Positions 50,874-60,029 of a stretch of DNA of 64,000 bases are shown in pieces (positions within the stretch are counted from its first letter, which is position 1; each line of letters opens with the position of its first letter). This DNA comes from Enterovibrio paralichthyis. GTDB taxonomy: Bacteria > Pseudomonadota > Gammaproteobacteria > Enterobacterales > Vibrionaceae. The notes beneath the pieces are model-generated. The model saw only the letters and a list, made by a program, of their open reading frames with translations. It was not told where the DNA came from and ran no database searches. The position numbers and the translations under genes are program-made. The stretch covers positions 10,965-74,964 of the forward strand of contig NZ_JAHUTS010000021.1 of assembly GCF_019209835.1 (NCBI RefSeq), written 5' to 3'.

Positions 50874-52577
50874 ATGCAGCTGTTGACCAACCATATCGGC
50901 TACGAGCGCACAGGCTCCAAACAGGCGCTTATTCTTTCGGCACAAGCTGTCGATGCCGCACATGCCGATATCGTTGATTGCCGCAGTGGGCAATCTGTGA
51001 TGCAGCTGCCTGTTTTTGCTTGTGGTTCAGTAGACCAATGGCATACCGGCGACGTATTCCGTGTAGATTTCACCGCCCTTCAGGAAAGCGGTGAGTACTG
51101 CCTCAAAGTCGGGGAGGTTACCTCCCCTTCTTTTTCCATTGCCGACGGTATTCTGTTCGATCGCACGTTTTCCGATGTGATCCACTACTTCAAATCCCAA
51201 CGTTGTACAGGCATCTTTGATAAACACGACCGCGCCGCCCAGGTATGGGGAACAGAGCGCCGCGTGGATGTACATGGCGGTTGGTACGATGCGTCCGGTG
51301 ACGTCAGTAAGTACTTCAGCCACCTTTCTTACGCTAATTATCTCAATCCACAGCAAATTCCGATGGTAGTCTGGAATATGCTGCACAGCCTCGAAGCCCT
51401 ATACGAGGCATTACCACGTTTTACCCAGGTACGCTTGCAGGACGAAGCCCTGCACGGCGCTGACTTTTTGGTACGCATGCAGGATGCAGCCGGGTACTTC
51501 TACCTGACGGTCTTCGACAAATGGAGCAAAGACCCTGCCCAGCGTCATGTCTGTGCGTACGAAACCCAGCAAGGTCACAAAACCGACAGTTACCAGGCAG
51601 CATTCCGCCAAGGCGGTGGTATAGCCATTGCAGCCCTGTCTGCCGCAGCCCGTTTGGGACTGGACGGCGAATTTGACGCAGCGACCTACCAAAACACTGC
51701 GGAAACCGGGTACTGGCACCTCAAACAGCACAACACTGAGTATCTGGATGACGGTGTAGAGAACACTATCGACTTTTATTGTGCCCTGCTGGCAGCCACC
51801 GAGCTTTACAAGCTGACCGAAAAAACTGCCTTCCTTGAAGAAGCGCGTTATTGGGCCACCAAGCTTGCTGAACAACAGCACAGCGACAGCACCATCAATC
51901 ATTTCTGGTCAGCCAACGGTGACGGCTCACGTCCGTATTTTCATGCGGCAGAAGCGGGTCTACCCGCCATCTCCCTGATGCAATACCTGCAGATTGAAAG
52001 TGACACACCGTTGAAAACCAAGTTCGCCCAAGTTGTCGTGAACGCGTTGAACTTTGAACTGAATATCACGCAGGAAGTGGCCAACCCGTTTGGCTATCCA
52101 CGTCAGTACATCAAAAACGTGGATGCCGACAAACGCACCAGCTTTTTCATCGCCCAACGCAATGAAACCGGTTACTGGTGGCAGGGTGAGAATGCCCGTC
52201 TCGGTTCACTGGCAGCCATGGCATATATGGCCACCAGCTATGTTGACGATGATTCCCTGAAAACGCGTCTTCGCGAGTTCGGCCAAAATACACTGAACTG
52301 GATTGTTGGGCTCAACCCGTATGACATGTGCATGCTTGATGGCCATGGCCGCAACAACCCGGATTACCTGCCCCATCTTGGATTTTTCAATGCCAAAGGC
52401 GGTGTCTGCAACGGCATCACCGCAGGCTTTGAAAACGAGCATGACATTGCCTTCAAGCCTGACGGCCAAAAAGACGACATGCTGCAGAACTGGCGCTGGG
52501 GTGAACAATGGATCCCTCACGGTGCCTGGTATCTGCTGGCAATTGCAATGCAAAAGAAGGATGTGCTGAATGGCTAA
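50874..52577 (+). CDS. GH9 exo-beta-glucosaminidase (endoglucanase-related)
   Basis: 567 residues from the ATG at 50874, which has TAGGAGGT four bases ahead; a longer frame from 50742 overlaps the ATPase gene and is rejected. There is an N-terminal Ig-like domain (about 1-90) and a family 9 barrel. Catalytic Asp candidates are D139 and D143 in GGWYDASGD, and the C-terminal acid is in GYWWQGENARLGSL. No signal peptide, so it acts in the cytosol. The Photobacterium profundum homologue from the same kind of operon was shown to be an exo-beta-D-glucosaminidase, releasing GlcN from chitosan oligomers, despite the cellulase-type fold. The stop overlaps the kinase start by 8 bp. Confidence 0.92.
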   Translation: MQLLTNHIGYERTGSKQALILSAQAVDAAHADIVDCRSGQSVMQLPVFACGSVDQWHTGDVFRVDFTALQESGEYCLKVGEVTSPSFSIADGILFDRTFSDVIHYFKSQRCTGIFDKHDRAAQVWGTERRVDVHGGWYDASGDVSKYFSHLSYANYLNPQQIPMVVWNMLHSLEALYEALPRFTQVRLQDEALHGADFLVRMQDAAGYFYLTVFDKWSKDPAQRHVCAYETQQGHKTDSYQAAFRQGGGIAIAALSAAARLGLDGEFDAATYQNTAETGYWHLKQHNTEYLDDGVENTIDFYCALLAATELYKLTEKTAFLEEARYWATKLAEQQHSDSTINHFWSANGDGSRPYFHAAEAGLPAISLMQYLQIESDTPLKTKFAQVVVNALNFELNITQEVANPFGYPRQYIKNVDADKRTSFFIAQRNETGYWWQGENARLGSLAAMAYMATSYVDDDSLKTRLREFGQNTLNWIVGLNPYDMCMLDGHGRNNPDYLPHLGFFNAKGGVCNGITAGFENEHDIAFKPDGQKDDMLQNWRWGEQWIPHGAWYLLAIAMQKKDVLNG

Positions 52578-53448
52578 GTTCTTTTGTGGTGTAGATGGTG
52601 GCGGTACCTCCTGCCGCGCACGCATTGTCGATGCCAACGGACAGTTTCTTGGTGAAGCGAAAACCGGCAGTGCCAATATTCTGCTGGGTGTTGAGCTTGC
52701 GATGGAAAACATCCAAAGCGCCATTACCCAGGCAGCAGAACAGGCGGGTATTGCCGATTTGAGCCAATTGCACGTGGGCATGGCATTGGCAGCTGCAGAG
52801 CAGCAATCCGCTTGGCAAGCCTTCATGGCACTGCCACATCCTTTTGGCCATCTGACATTAAATACCGATGGGTATGGTGCCTGTATGGGAGCCTTTGGCG
52901 GTGAAAACGGCGCTATCGTGATTGCTGGTACCGGCTCTGTTGGCATTTATCTGGAAAACGGTCAGCAGCATGTGCTGGGAGGCCGTGAGTTTCCAATTTC
53001 CGATCAGGGCGGTGGTGCTGTGTTGGGTCTTCGCCTGATCCAACAGACACTGCTGGCTCATGATGGGCTGCGCACTCGCTCTGCCCTGTCGGACCATGTA
53101 CTTGCACATTTTAATCACGATCTCGATGCCATCGTGACTTGGTCAAAAACCGCCAAGCCTTGCGATTACGGCCAGTTCAGCCCGAAAATTTTTGAGCTGG
53201 CGATGCAACGGGATGAACTTGCCATGGAGTTACTGCAAGGTTCTGCCGACGATGTGGAACGCCTGATCCTCGGTTTGAACCGAAAAGGGGCGACACAAAT
53301 TGCACTGATGGGCAGCATCGGGGAACGCATTGTTTCCTGGCTGTCTCCGGCCGCGCAGGCTTTGCTGGTCCAACCCAAGGCGGATGCCATGGCCGGCGCT
53401 ATTTTAATGGCGCACGGCGATCACAACCTTTATCCGTTTTCGAGGTAG
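52570..53448 (+). CDS. gspK: Glucosamine kinase (BadF/BadG/GlcNAc-kinase fold)
   Basis: 292 residues of the ASKHA kinase fold: phosphate-1 motif CGVDGGGTSCRARI at the N-terminus, adenosine/phosphate-2 region VIAGTGSVGIYL and the ISDQGGGAVLG loop. The V. cholerae homologue in this operon (GspK) phosphorylates glucosamine at C6 but not GlcNAc, so it is named accordingly; the choice of substrate is from that knowledge and not from the sequence itself. It follows the glucosaminidase by overlap, so the two genes are coupled, consistent with the GH9 product feeding the kinase. Confidence 0.9.
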   Translation: MAKFFCGVDGGGTSCRARIVDANGQFLGEAKTGSANILLGVELAMENIQSAITQAAEQAGIADLSQLHVGMALAAAEQQSAWQAFMALPHPFGHLTLNTDGYGACMGAFGGENGAIVIAGTGSVGIYLENGQQHVLGGREFPISDQGGGAVLGLRLIQQTLLAHDGLRTRSALSDHVLAHFNHDLDAIVTWSKTAKPCDYGQFSPKIFELAMQRDELAMELLQGSADDVERLILGLNRKGATQIALMGSIGERIVSWLSPAAQALLVQPKADAMAGAILMAHGDHNLYPFSR

Positions 53449-53450
53449 CC

Positions 53451-55367
53451 ATGAACTTTCGCCTAGACCTCAACGTTATCAATGTTCAGCCCAATGAAAG
53501 CCGTTTTGCGCTGGTACTCCATAACCTGTCAGAAACCAATATTGAACAGTGGCAACTGACGTTCAGTGTCAGCCGATATGTCAAACCGGCCAGTGTTTCA
53601 CATGGCACGCTGAAACAAATCGGTAGCCTGTGTATTTATGAAACCGGAAAGCCGCTGAATGCCAACAACCACCTGTATCTGGAATTCAGCCACAACACCA
53701 AACCTTTCTCTTTGCATGACGAAGGGATTGGCGATGCCTGTCTGCTGATCACCACAGCAGATGGCGTAAAAGCGTGTCCAGTGGAAACCACTGTGATCAA
53801 TCTGGGCACTCAGACACCAGAACGTATTCCATTGAATCTGCCAGCACCAAAAGCGATCAATTTGATCCCCCAGCCAAAAGCGATGGTGGCAAAGCAAGGG
53901 TACTTTGCCCTGACTGACGAACTCGCGATTGCGAGCCCGTCAGATTGCGCCAAACCTGCAGCGTTGTGGCTGGCAGAAGAGCTTTCTGCACACTTGCGCC
54001 GTGATGTTTCACTCAAGCAGGAAGGCCACATCAAACTGGTTCAGGATGCGAAGCTGAAAGACTCACACTACCGTGTCAGTGTGACCCAGCAAGGCGTCAC
54101 CATTACAGCATCCGATGCGACCGGTTTTTCACACGGTGTCGCGACAGTGTTGCAGTTGCTGCCTGTCCAGGCTTCGCACCGCCACTACGTCGCCTACTCT
54201 CTGCCATGTGTTGAGATTGAAGACCACCCGCGCTTTGATTACCGCGGCATGATGCTGGACTGCGCACGTCACTTCCATCCGCTGTCACGCGTGAAGGATC
54301 TGATCAACCAACTGGCCCGCTTCAAGTTCAACCATTTCCACTGGCACCTGACCGATGATGAAGGCTGGCGTATCCAGATTGATGCCTACCCTGAGCTGAC
54401 TGAAATCGGCGCATGGCGCGGTCCGTTTGAAACTTTGGAGCCGCAATACACTTCGCTGTCAAAAATCCACGGTGGCTTTTACACCAAGGACGAAATCCGC
54501 GACGTCATCGAGTTTGCCGCCAAGCGTGGTATTACCGTGGTACCGGAAATCGATATTCCCGGCCATTGCCGCGCCGCTATCAAATCACTACCTCAACTAC
54601 TGGTGGAAGATGCGGACACTTCGGTCTACCGCAGTATTCAGAACTACACAGATAACGTGTTGAACCCGGGCTTGAAAGGCACTTACACCTTCATCGAAAC
54701 CGTGCTGAAAGAGGTATGTGAACTCTTCCCTGCGCCATACGTTCACATCGGTGCTGATGAAGTGCCGGAAGGTGTCTGGATTAATAGCCCAGCCTGTCAG
54801 GCATTGATGAAAACCCACGGCTATCAGGACTTTAAAGATCTTCAGGGACACCTGCTGCGTCATGCTGAAAATTTCCTCAGCACCAAAGGCAAGCAGATGT
54901 TCGGCTGGGAAGAAGCCGTGTTTGGCGACAAAGTCAGCAAAGACACGGTGATTTTCTCCTGGCTCAGCGAGCAATCCGGTATCGAGTGTATCCGTAACGG
55001 CTACCCTGTTGTCCTCCAACCGGGTCAGGAGACCTATCTGGACATGGCGCAGGACTACTCTGCCTGTGAGCCGGGCACTGACTGGGCCTGCAAGGTACCA
55101 CTGGAAAAAGCCTATCACTATGAACCTTTTGCCAACTCAAACGTGACAGCGAAAGAGTTTGAGCGGGTGAAAGGTATTCAATGCGCACTCTGGTGCGAAA
55201 TGACCCATACCCAAAGCCGCTTCGAGTACATGATCTTCCCTCGCCTTATGGCGATCGCAGAAGTGTGTTGGAGCGCCAAGGAACAAAGGGACTGGTCTGA
55301 TTTTCAGGCCCGCCTCAGCGGACAATTGCAATACCTGGATCGCCTGGGTATTAACTATCGTCGGTAA
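53451..55367 (+). CDS. GH20 beta-N-acetylhexosaminidase, cytosolic
   Basis: 638 residues without a signal peptide. It has an N-terminal beta domain (about 1-125), a GH20b zincin-like domain (about 135-250), and the catalytic TIM barrel (about 255-620) with FNHFHWHLTDDEGWRIQI and the Asp-Glu pair D436-E437 in HIGADEVP; substrate-assisted catalysis uses the Asp to orient the N-acetyl group. HIGADE instead of HIGGDE is seen in cytosolic vibrio members, to my recollection. It removes terminal GlcNAc from oligosaccharides or aryl glycosides. Two bp separate it from gspK. Confidence 0.94.
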   Translation: MNFRLDLNVINVQPNESRFALVLHNLSETNIEQWQLTFSVSRYVKPASVSHGTLKQIGSLCIYETGKPLNANNHLYLEFSHNTKPFSLHDEGIGDACLLITTADGVKACPVETTVINLGTQTPERIPLNLPAPKAINLIPQPKAMVAKQGYFALTDELAIASPSDCAKPAALWLAEELSAHLRRDVSLKQEGHIKLVQDAKLKDSHYRVSVTQQGVTITASDATGFSHGVATVLQLLPVQASHRHYVAYSLPCVEIEDHPRFDYRGMMLDCARHFHPLSRVKDLINQLARFKFNHFHWHLTDDEGWRIQIDAYPELTEIGAWRGPFETLEPQYTSLSKIHGGFYTKDEIRDVIEFAAKRGITVVPEIDIPGHCRAAIKSLPQLLVEDADTSVYRSIQNYTDNVLNPGLKGTYTFIETVLKEVCELFPAPYVHIGADEVPEGVWINSPACQALMKTHGYQDFKDLQGHLLRHAENFLSTKGKQMFGWEEAVFGDKVSKDTVIFSWLSEQSGIECIRNGYPVVLQPGQETYLDMAQDYSACEPGTDWACKVPLEKAYHYEPFANSNVTAKEFERVKGIQCALWCEMTHTQSRFEYMIFPRLMAIAEVCWSAKEQRDWSDFQARLSGQLQYLDRLGINYRR

Positions 55368-55408
55368 TTATTTAAATTTATTAAGATTTTTGTAGAAGGA
55401 AATATGCC

Positions 55409-57814
55409 ATGAAATACGGCTTCTTTGATAACGACAACCGGGAATATGTCATTACCCGTCCTGATGTACCGGCGCCTTGGACTAACTACCTGGGTACAGA
55501 GAAATTCTGTACCGTGATTTCCCACAATGCCGGCGGTTACTCGTTCTACAACAGCCCAGAATACAACCGCGTGACCAAATTCCGTCCAAACGGCACGTTT
55601 GATCGCCCGGGACACTACATCTACCTGCGTGATGATGAGACGGCAGACTACTGGTCAATCTCCTGGCAGCCAGTGGCAAAGAGCCTGGAAGAAGCAACGT
55701 ACGAAGTGCGTCACGGCCTGTCCTACTCCAAATTCAAATGTGAGTACAACGGCATCACTGCACAGAAAACCCTGTTTGTGCCTAAAGGTGAAGACGCGCA
55801 AATCTGGGACGTGAAAATCAAGAACGACGGCGACAAGCCACGTACCATTAGCGCATTCTCGTTTGTAGAGTTCTCGTTCAGCCACATCCAGTCTGACAAC
55901 CAGAACCACCAGATGAGCCTGTACTCTGCAGGTACTTCGTACAAAGACGGTGTGATTGAGTACGACCTGTACTACAACACCAATGATTACGAAGGCTTCT
56001 ACTACATGGCTTCAAGCTTTGATCCAGACAGCTACGACGGTCAGCGCGACAGCTTCATCGGTATGTACCGTGACGAAGCCAACCCAATTGCGGTTGAAAA
56101 TGGCCGTTGCTCGAACCACGTTCAAACCTGTTACAACCACTGTGGTTCCCTGCACAAGCAATTCGTTATCCAGCCGGGTGAAGAAATCCGCTTCGTGATG
56201 ATCCTGGGTATCGGTAAAGGTGAAGGCGAACGTCTTCGCGCGAAATACCAAGATTTTGCCAACGTTGATGCAGCATTTGCTGATATCCGCGCACACTGGG
56301 ATGAGCGTTGCAACAAGTTCCAGGTGAAATCACCGAACGAAGGCCTGGATACCATGATCAACGCATGGACCCTGTACCAGGCGGAAACCTGTGTGGTTTG
56401 GTCTCGCTTTGCATCCTTCATCGAAGTAGGCGGCCGTACTGGTCTTGGCTACCGTGACACCGCGCAGGACGCCATTTCTGTCCCTCACGCGAACCCACGC
56501 ATGACCCGCAAGCGTCTGGTAGACCTGCTGCGTGGCCAGGTGAAAGAAGGTTACGGTCTGCACCTGTTCGATCCAGACTGGTTCGATCCAGAGAAAGCAG
56601 ATGTTAAACCATCTAAGTCACCAACCGTCGTGCCAACACCAAGTGACGAAGACAAGATCCACGGCATCGAAGACACCTGTTCTGATGACCACCTGTGGCT
56701 GGTACCGACTATCTGCCGTTACGTGCAGGAAACCGGTGAAGAAAGCTTCCTGGATGAAATGATCCCTTACGCAAACGGCGGTGATGCATCTGTTTACGAG
56801 CACATGAAAGCCGCGCTGAACTTCTCTGCCGAGTACGTGGGCCAAACCGGTATCTGTAAAGGTCTGCGCGCAGACTGGAACGACTGTCTGAACCTGGGTG
56901 GCGGTGAGTCTGCAATGACCTCATTCCTGCACTTCTGGGCACTGCAAGAGTTCATCAAACTGGCGAAATACAAAGGTTTGGATGCGGACGTTCAGAAGTA
57001 CACTGAAATGGCAGCCAACGTACGTGAAGCCTGTGAACAGCACCTGTGGGATGAAGAAGGCGGTTGGTACATTCGCGGTCTGACCAAAAACGGTGACAAG
57101 ATCGGTACAGCGCAACAAGCTGAAGGCCGCGTACACCTGGAGTCCAACACCCTGGCTGTTCTGTCTGGTCTGGCGTCTCAGGATCGCGGCGAGAAAGCAA
57201 TGGATGCGGTTGATGAGAACCTGTTCTCTGAATACGGTCTGCACCTGAACTCACCTTCATTCGCGACACCAAACGACGACATCGGTTTTGTTACCCGTGT
57301 ATACCAGGGCGTGAAAGAAAACGGCGCGATCTTCTCGCATCCAAACCCATGGGCTTGGGTAGCAGAAGCGAAACTGGGCCGTGGTGACCGTGCAATGAAG
57401 TTCTACGATGCACTGAACCCGTACAACCAAAACGACATCATCGAGAAGCGTGTTGCTGAACCTTACTCATACGTTCAGTTCATCATGGGCCGCGACCATG
57501 AAAACCATGGCCGTGCAAACCACCCATGGCTGACCGGTACCTCTGGTTGGGCATACTTCGCAGTGACCAACTTCATCCTGGGTGTACAGACCGGTTTTGA
57601 CGGCCTGACCATTGAACCTTGTATCCCAACCAGCTGGCCTGGTTTCGAAGTGAACCGCGAATGGCGCGGCGCGACTTACCAAATCAAGGTACAGAACCCG
57701 AACGGCGTCAGCAAAGGCGTGCAATCTATCACCCTGAACGGTGAGCCAGTGACAGGCGCTATCCCTGCACAAGCCGAAGGTTCAGTGAACGAAGTGGTTG
57801 TTGTTCTGGGCTAA
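55409..57814 (+). CDS. chbP: N,N'-diacetylchitobiose phosphorylase (GH94)
   Basis: 801 residues, the same length as the characterised Vibrio proteolyticus enzyme. The N-terminal beta-sandwich (about 1-270) is followed by a helical linker and an (alpha/alpha)6 barrel. The general acid is D492 in RADWNDCLNLGGGES, at the same number as in V. proteolyticus. It splits GlcNAc-beta-1,4-GlcNAc with phosphate into GlcNAc-1-phosphate and GlcNAc, saving one ATP. The start ATG at 55409 follows AAGGA. Codon use is highly biased, as in the binding protein. A hairpin with a T-run follows the gene, before the mutase gene. Confidence 0.96.
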   Translation: MKYGFFDNDNREYVITRPDVPAPWTNYLGTEKFCTVISHNAGGYSFYNSPEYNRVTKFRPNGTFDRPGHYIYLRDDETADYWSISWQPVAKSLEEATYEVRHGLSYSKFKCEYNGITAQKTLFVPKGEDAQIWDVKIKNDGDKPRTISAFSFVEFSFSHIQSDNQNHQMSLYSAGTSYKDGVIEYDLYYNTNDYEGFYYMASSFDPDSYDGQRDSFIGMYRDEANPIAVENGRCSNHVQTCYNHCGSLHKQFVIQPGEEIRFVMILGIGKGEGERLRAKYQDFANVDAAFADIRAHWDERCNKFQVKSPNEGLDTMINAWTLYQAETCVVWSRFASFIEVGGRTGLGYRDTAQDAISVPHANPRMTRKRLVDLLRGQVKEGYGLHLFDPDWFDPEKADVKPSKSPTVVPTPSDEDKIHGIEDTCSDDHLWLVPTICRYVQETGEESFLDEMIPYANGGDASVYEHMKAALNFSAEYVGQTGICKGLRADWNDCLNLGGGESAMTSFLHFWALQEFIKLAKYKGLDADVQKYTEMAANVREACEQHLWDEEGGWYIRGLTKNGDKIGTAQQAEGRVHLESNTLAVLSGLASQDRGEKAMDAVDENLFSEYGLHLNSPSFATPNDDIGFVTRVYQGVKENGAIFSHPNPWAWVAEAKLGRGDRAMKFYDALNPYNQNDIIEKRVAEPYSYVQFIMGRDHENHGRANHPWLTGTSGWAYFAVTNFILGVQTGFDGLTIEPCIPTSWPGFEVNREWRGATYQIKVQNPNGVSKGVQSITLNGEPVTGAIPAQAEGSVNEVVVVLG

Positions 57815-57823
57815 TCAGCCAAA

Positions 57824-57847
57824 GCGGGGCCTTTGTGCCCCGTTTTT
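57824..57847 (+). terminator. Internal terminator-like hairpin between chbP and the mutase gene
   Basis: CGGGGC-CTTTGT-GCCCCG followed by TTTTT, lying 10 bp after the chbP stop and 23 bp before the next start. It looks like an intrinsic terminator inside the operon and should reduce read-through. Confidence 0.8.
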
Positions 57848-57869
57848 CGAGATTTAAAGGAGTTCCACC

Positions 57870-59282
57870 ATGATCCAATTTGGTACCGGTGGCTGGCGTG
57901 CGCTGATCGGCGAAGAGTTTACCCGCGATAACGTGCGTTTGGTTGCCCAAAGCCTTGCCAACATTATGCTGAACGAAAACGCGGTAGAGCCGGGTTTCGT
58001 GATCGGTTATGACCGTCGCTTCCTGTCTGACAAAGCAGCCGAATGGTTTGCCAGCGTACTGGCGGCCAACGGCATCACCGTGAGCTTTATTGATAAATAC
58101 GTGCCAACCCCTATCGTCATGTTCAAGGCGAAGGAGATGAACACGCATTACTCAGCATGTATCACCGCTTCGCATAACCCTGCAGACTACAACGGCGTTA
58201 AAGTCTTCATCAGGGGTGGCCGTGATGCCGACGAAGTGATCACCGCCAAGATCGAGCAGCAGATCAGCCAACTTCAGCCAAGCGATGTGAAAACCATCGA
58301 CTTTGAAGATGCTGTCGCTCAGGGCAAGATCGTCGTGATCAACCCAATGAATGAATTCGTTGATTCGATCATCGATTTCATCGACATCGAAGCGATCAAA
58401 AAAGCCAACCTGCGCGTGCTGATCGATCCTATGTTCGGTGTAGCAAAAAACGCCCTGCAAACGGTGCTGATCTCTGGCCGCTGTGATGTTGACGTGATCA
58501 ATGACGGCGCAAACCCAGGCTTTGGCGGTTTAATGCCATCACCAAGTGCTGCGACCCTGTACCGCCTGAAACACCTTGTCGCTCATGAAGGTTATGACAT
58601 CGGCATCGGTACCGATGGCGACGCTGACCGTCTGGGTATTATCGACGAGAAAGGTAACTTCATTCACCCGAACGAAGTACTGCTGCTGCTTTACTACTAC
58701 CTGCTGGAATACAAGGGCTGGAAAGGCTCTGTAGTACGTAACATCGCAACCACTCACCTGCTGGATAAAGTTGCCGCCGACCACGACGAGAAAAGCTTTG
58801 AAGTGCCGGTTGGCTTTAAACATATCAGCTCCCAAATGGAAGCAGACGACTCACTGATCGGTGGTGAAAGCTCTGGTGGCCTGACTATCCGCGGTCATAT
58901 CAAAGGTAAAGACGGCGTATTCGCATCAAGCCTGCTGGTTGAAATGATCAGTGTAACGGGCAAGAAGCTGTCTGAGCTACTGGATGAGATCTACGGTAAG
59001 TATGGCTATGCCTACACCGCTGAGGGTGACTGCACCTTCAAAGCCTCCCAGCGCCAGGAGCTTTACAACAAGATTTACGTTGAAAAAGCACTGCCTGAAT
59101 TTGCCTATGAGATTGAGAAAGTCAGCTACGCCGATGGCCTGAAAGTGTACTTCAAAAACGGTGGCTGGGCGCTGGCGCGTTTCTCAGGCACTGAACCACT
59201 GCTACGTATTTTCGTAGAATGGGAAGACAAGGACACAGCGGAAGCTTTGGTGCGTCAAATCAAAGAGTTCCTGTACGTTTAA
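57870..59282 (+). CDS. Phosphohexomutase, likely GlcNAc-1-P to GlcNAc-6-P
   Basis: 470 residues of the alpha-D-phosphohexomutase family. The phosphoserine is S101 in ITASHNPADYNGVK, the Mg-binding loop is DGDADR (D249, D251, D253), the sugar-binding loop GGESSGG (about 325) and the phosphate-binding loop RFSGTEPLLRIF is near the C-terminus. All four active-site elements are intact. Genome context, directly after chitobiose phosphorylase, indicates that GlcNAc-1-P is the substrate and GlcNAc-6-P the product, which NagA would then deacetylate. AAAGGAG lies before the ATG. Confidence 0.94.
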   Translation: MIQFGTGGWRALIGEEFTRDNVRLVAQSLANIMLNENAVEPGFVIGYDRRFLSDKAAEWFASVLAANGITVSFIDKYVPTPIVMFKAKEMNTHYSACITASHNPADYNGVKVFIRGGRDADEVITAKIEQQISQLQPSDVKTIDFEDAVAQGKIVVINPMNEFVDSIIDFIDIEAIKKANLRVLIDPMFGVAKNALQTVLISGRCDVDVINDGANPGFGGLMPSPSAATLYRLKHLVAHEGYDIGIGTDGDADRLGIIDEKGNFIHPNEVLLLLYYYLLEYKGWKGSVVRNIATTHLLDKVAADHDEKSFEVPVGFKHISSQMEADDSLIGGESSGGLTIRGHIKGKDGVFASSLLVEMISVTGKKLSELLDEIYGKYGYAYTAEGDCTFKASQRQELYNKIYVEKALPEFAYEIEKVSYADGLKVYFKNGGWALARFSGTEPLLRIFVEWEDKDTAEALVRQIKEFLYV

Positions 59283-59346
59283 CGCAGTAAAAGCGCAATA
59301 TTGGCAACATTGCGGTTCATTGATGCAGGCCGTCAGGTCTTCGCAA

Positions 59347-59376
59347 AAAGGGTAGCTGAGCTACCCTTTCTTTTAT
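59347..59376 (+). terminator. Chitobiose operon terminator
   Basis: AAAGGGTAGC-TGA-GCTACCCTTT stem, then CTTTT. Confidence 0.88.
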
Positions 59377-59391
59377 CTGTTTTTCCGCCGG

Positions 59392-59682
59392 TTAAGGCTG
59401 CATAACACATTCTCGCAAGGTGACATCCCCCACCACCAACATGCCTTCTTTCCCTTTCGTGTACAAACCGACAGATTTGTCCTCAAGTTCATACATCACG
59501 CCGGAAGCAGAGCGGATACGCGGCAGTTGATATTCCGCATCACCGAACCGCACCAGGGCATGATCCGACATGACCATGGCGTCAAAGGACTGGTTGTCCT
59601 CGCACACATATTGGTGTGGCAAAGAAGCCGAGCAAGCGGTGAGCATCACAGACAGAGAAACAAGGAGTAATCGTGTTTTCAT
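59392..59682 (-). CDS. MliC-family lysozyme-inhibitor lipoprotein
   Basis: 96 residues. The lipobox LTAC (Cys17) follows a short signal peptide. The mature part fits MliC/PliC: HQYVCEDNQSFDAMVM at the start, RSASGVMYELEDKSVGLYTKG carrying the conserved SGxxY...KG elements that insert into lysozyme, and a C-terminal cysteine (LRECVMQP) able to form a disulfide with the cysteine at about 27. Family members are periplasm-facing lipoproteins that block C-type lysozymes. The aligned region is short, so the assignment is good but not certain. GAGGG precedes the ATG at 59682. Convergent with the chitobiose operon. Confidence 0.82.
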   Translation of the reverse strand: MKTRLLLVSLSVMLTACSASLPHQYVCEDNQSFDAMVMSDHALVRFGDAEYQLPRIRSASGVMYELEDKSVGLYTKGKEGMLVVGDVTLRECVMQP

Positions 59683-60029
59683 TCTTCGCCCTCATTCATC
59701 ATTTTCTGTCTTCATCATTTCACGGTCAGTGCAAGTTAACTGCACACAAGATCACACTCCGCTGATTTTCAATCGCCCGCTACACACAAATTGACGACAG
59801 AATTTTTCTTTCATTTTTATAGGTTAACGAAGTTTAATTATTCATCCATCCGTTATTTAGGGTCTTCCCTTTAAGCTATTCAAACGTCGGCACATCCAGA
59901 CTGGCGACATAACTATCAGTTCCCCCAAACTGGTTTTGGCTCGCATTACCAATGCGAGCCTTCTTTTATTCGTTCAGTCACACCCTGCTGGAAAAGTAAA
60001 ATACCTACTGGCAGGTGGACGGAGGGAAA
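59683..60029 (+). other. Intergenic region with orphan terminator
   Basis: 347 bp between divergent mliC-like and response regulator genes. A perfect terminator at 59938-59968 has no gene upstream on its strand. A weak promoter-like pair (TTGACG at 59791-59796, 18 bp, TTTTAT at 59815-59820) could start a transcript of about 140 nt ending there. No ORF of note. Confidence 0.5.
59938..59968 (+). terminator. Orphan intrinsic terminator
   Basis: GGCTCGCATT-ACC-AATGCGAGCC, a 10-bp perfect stem followed by TTCTTTTATT, 60 bp before the response regulator gene. It would end a small RNA or attenuate a leader. Confidence 0.85.
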
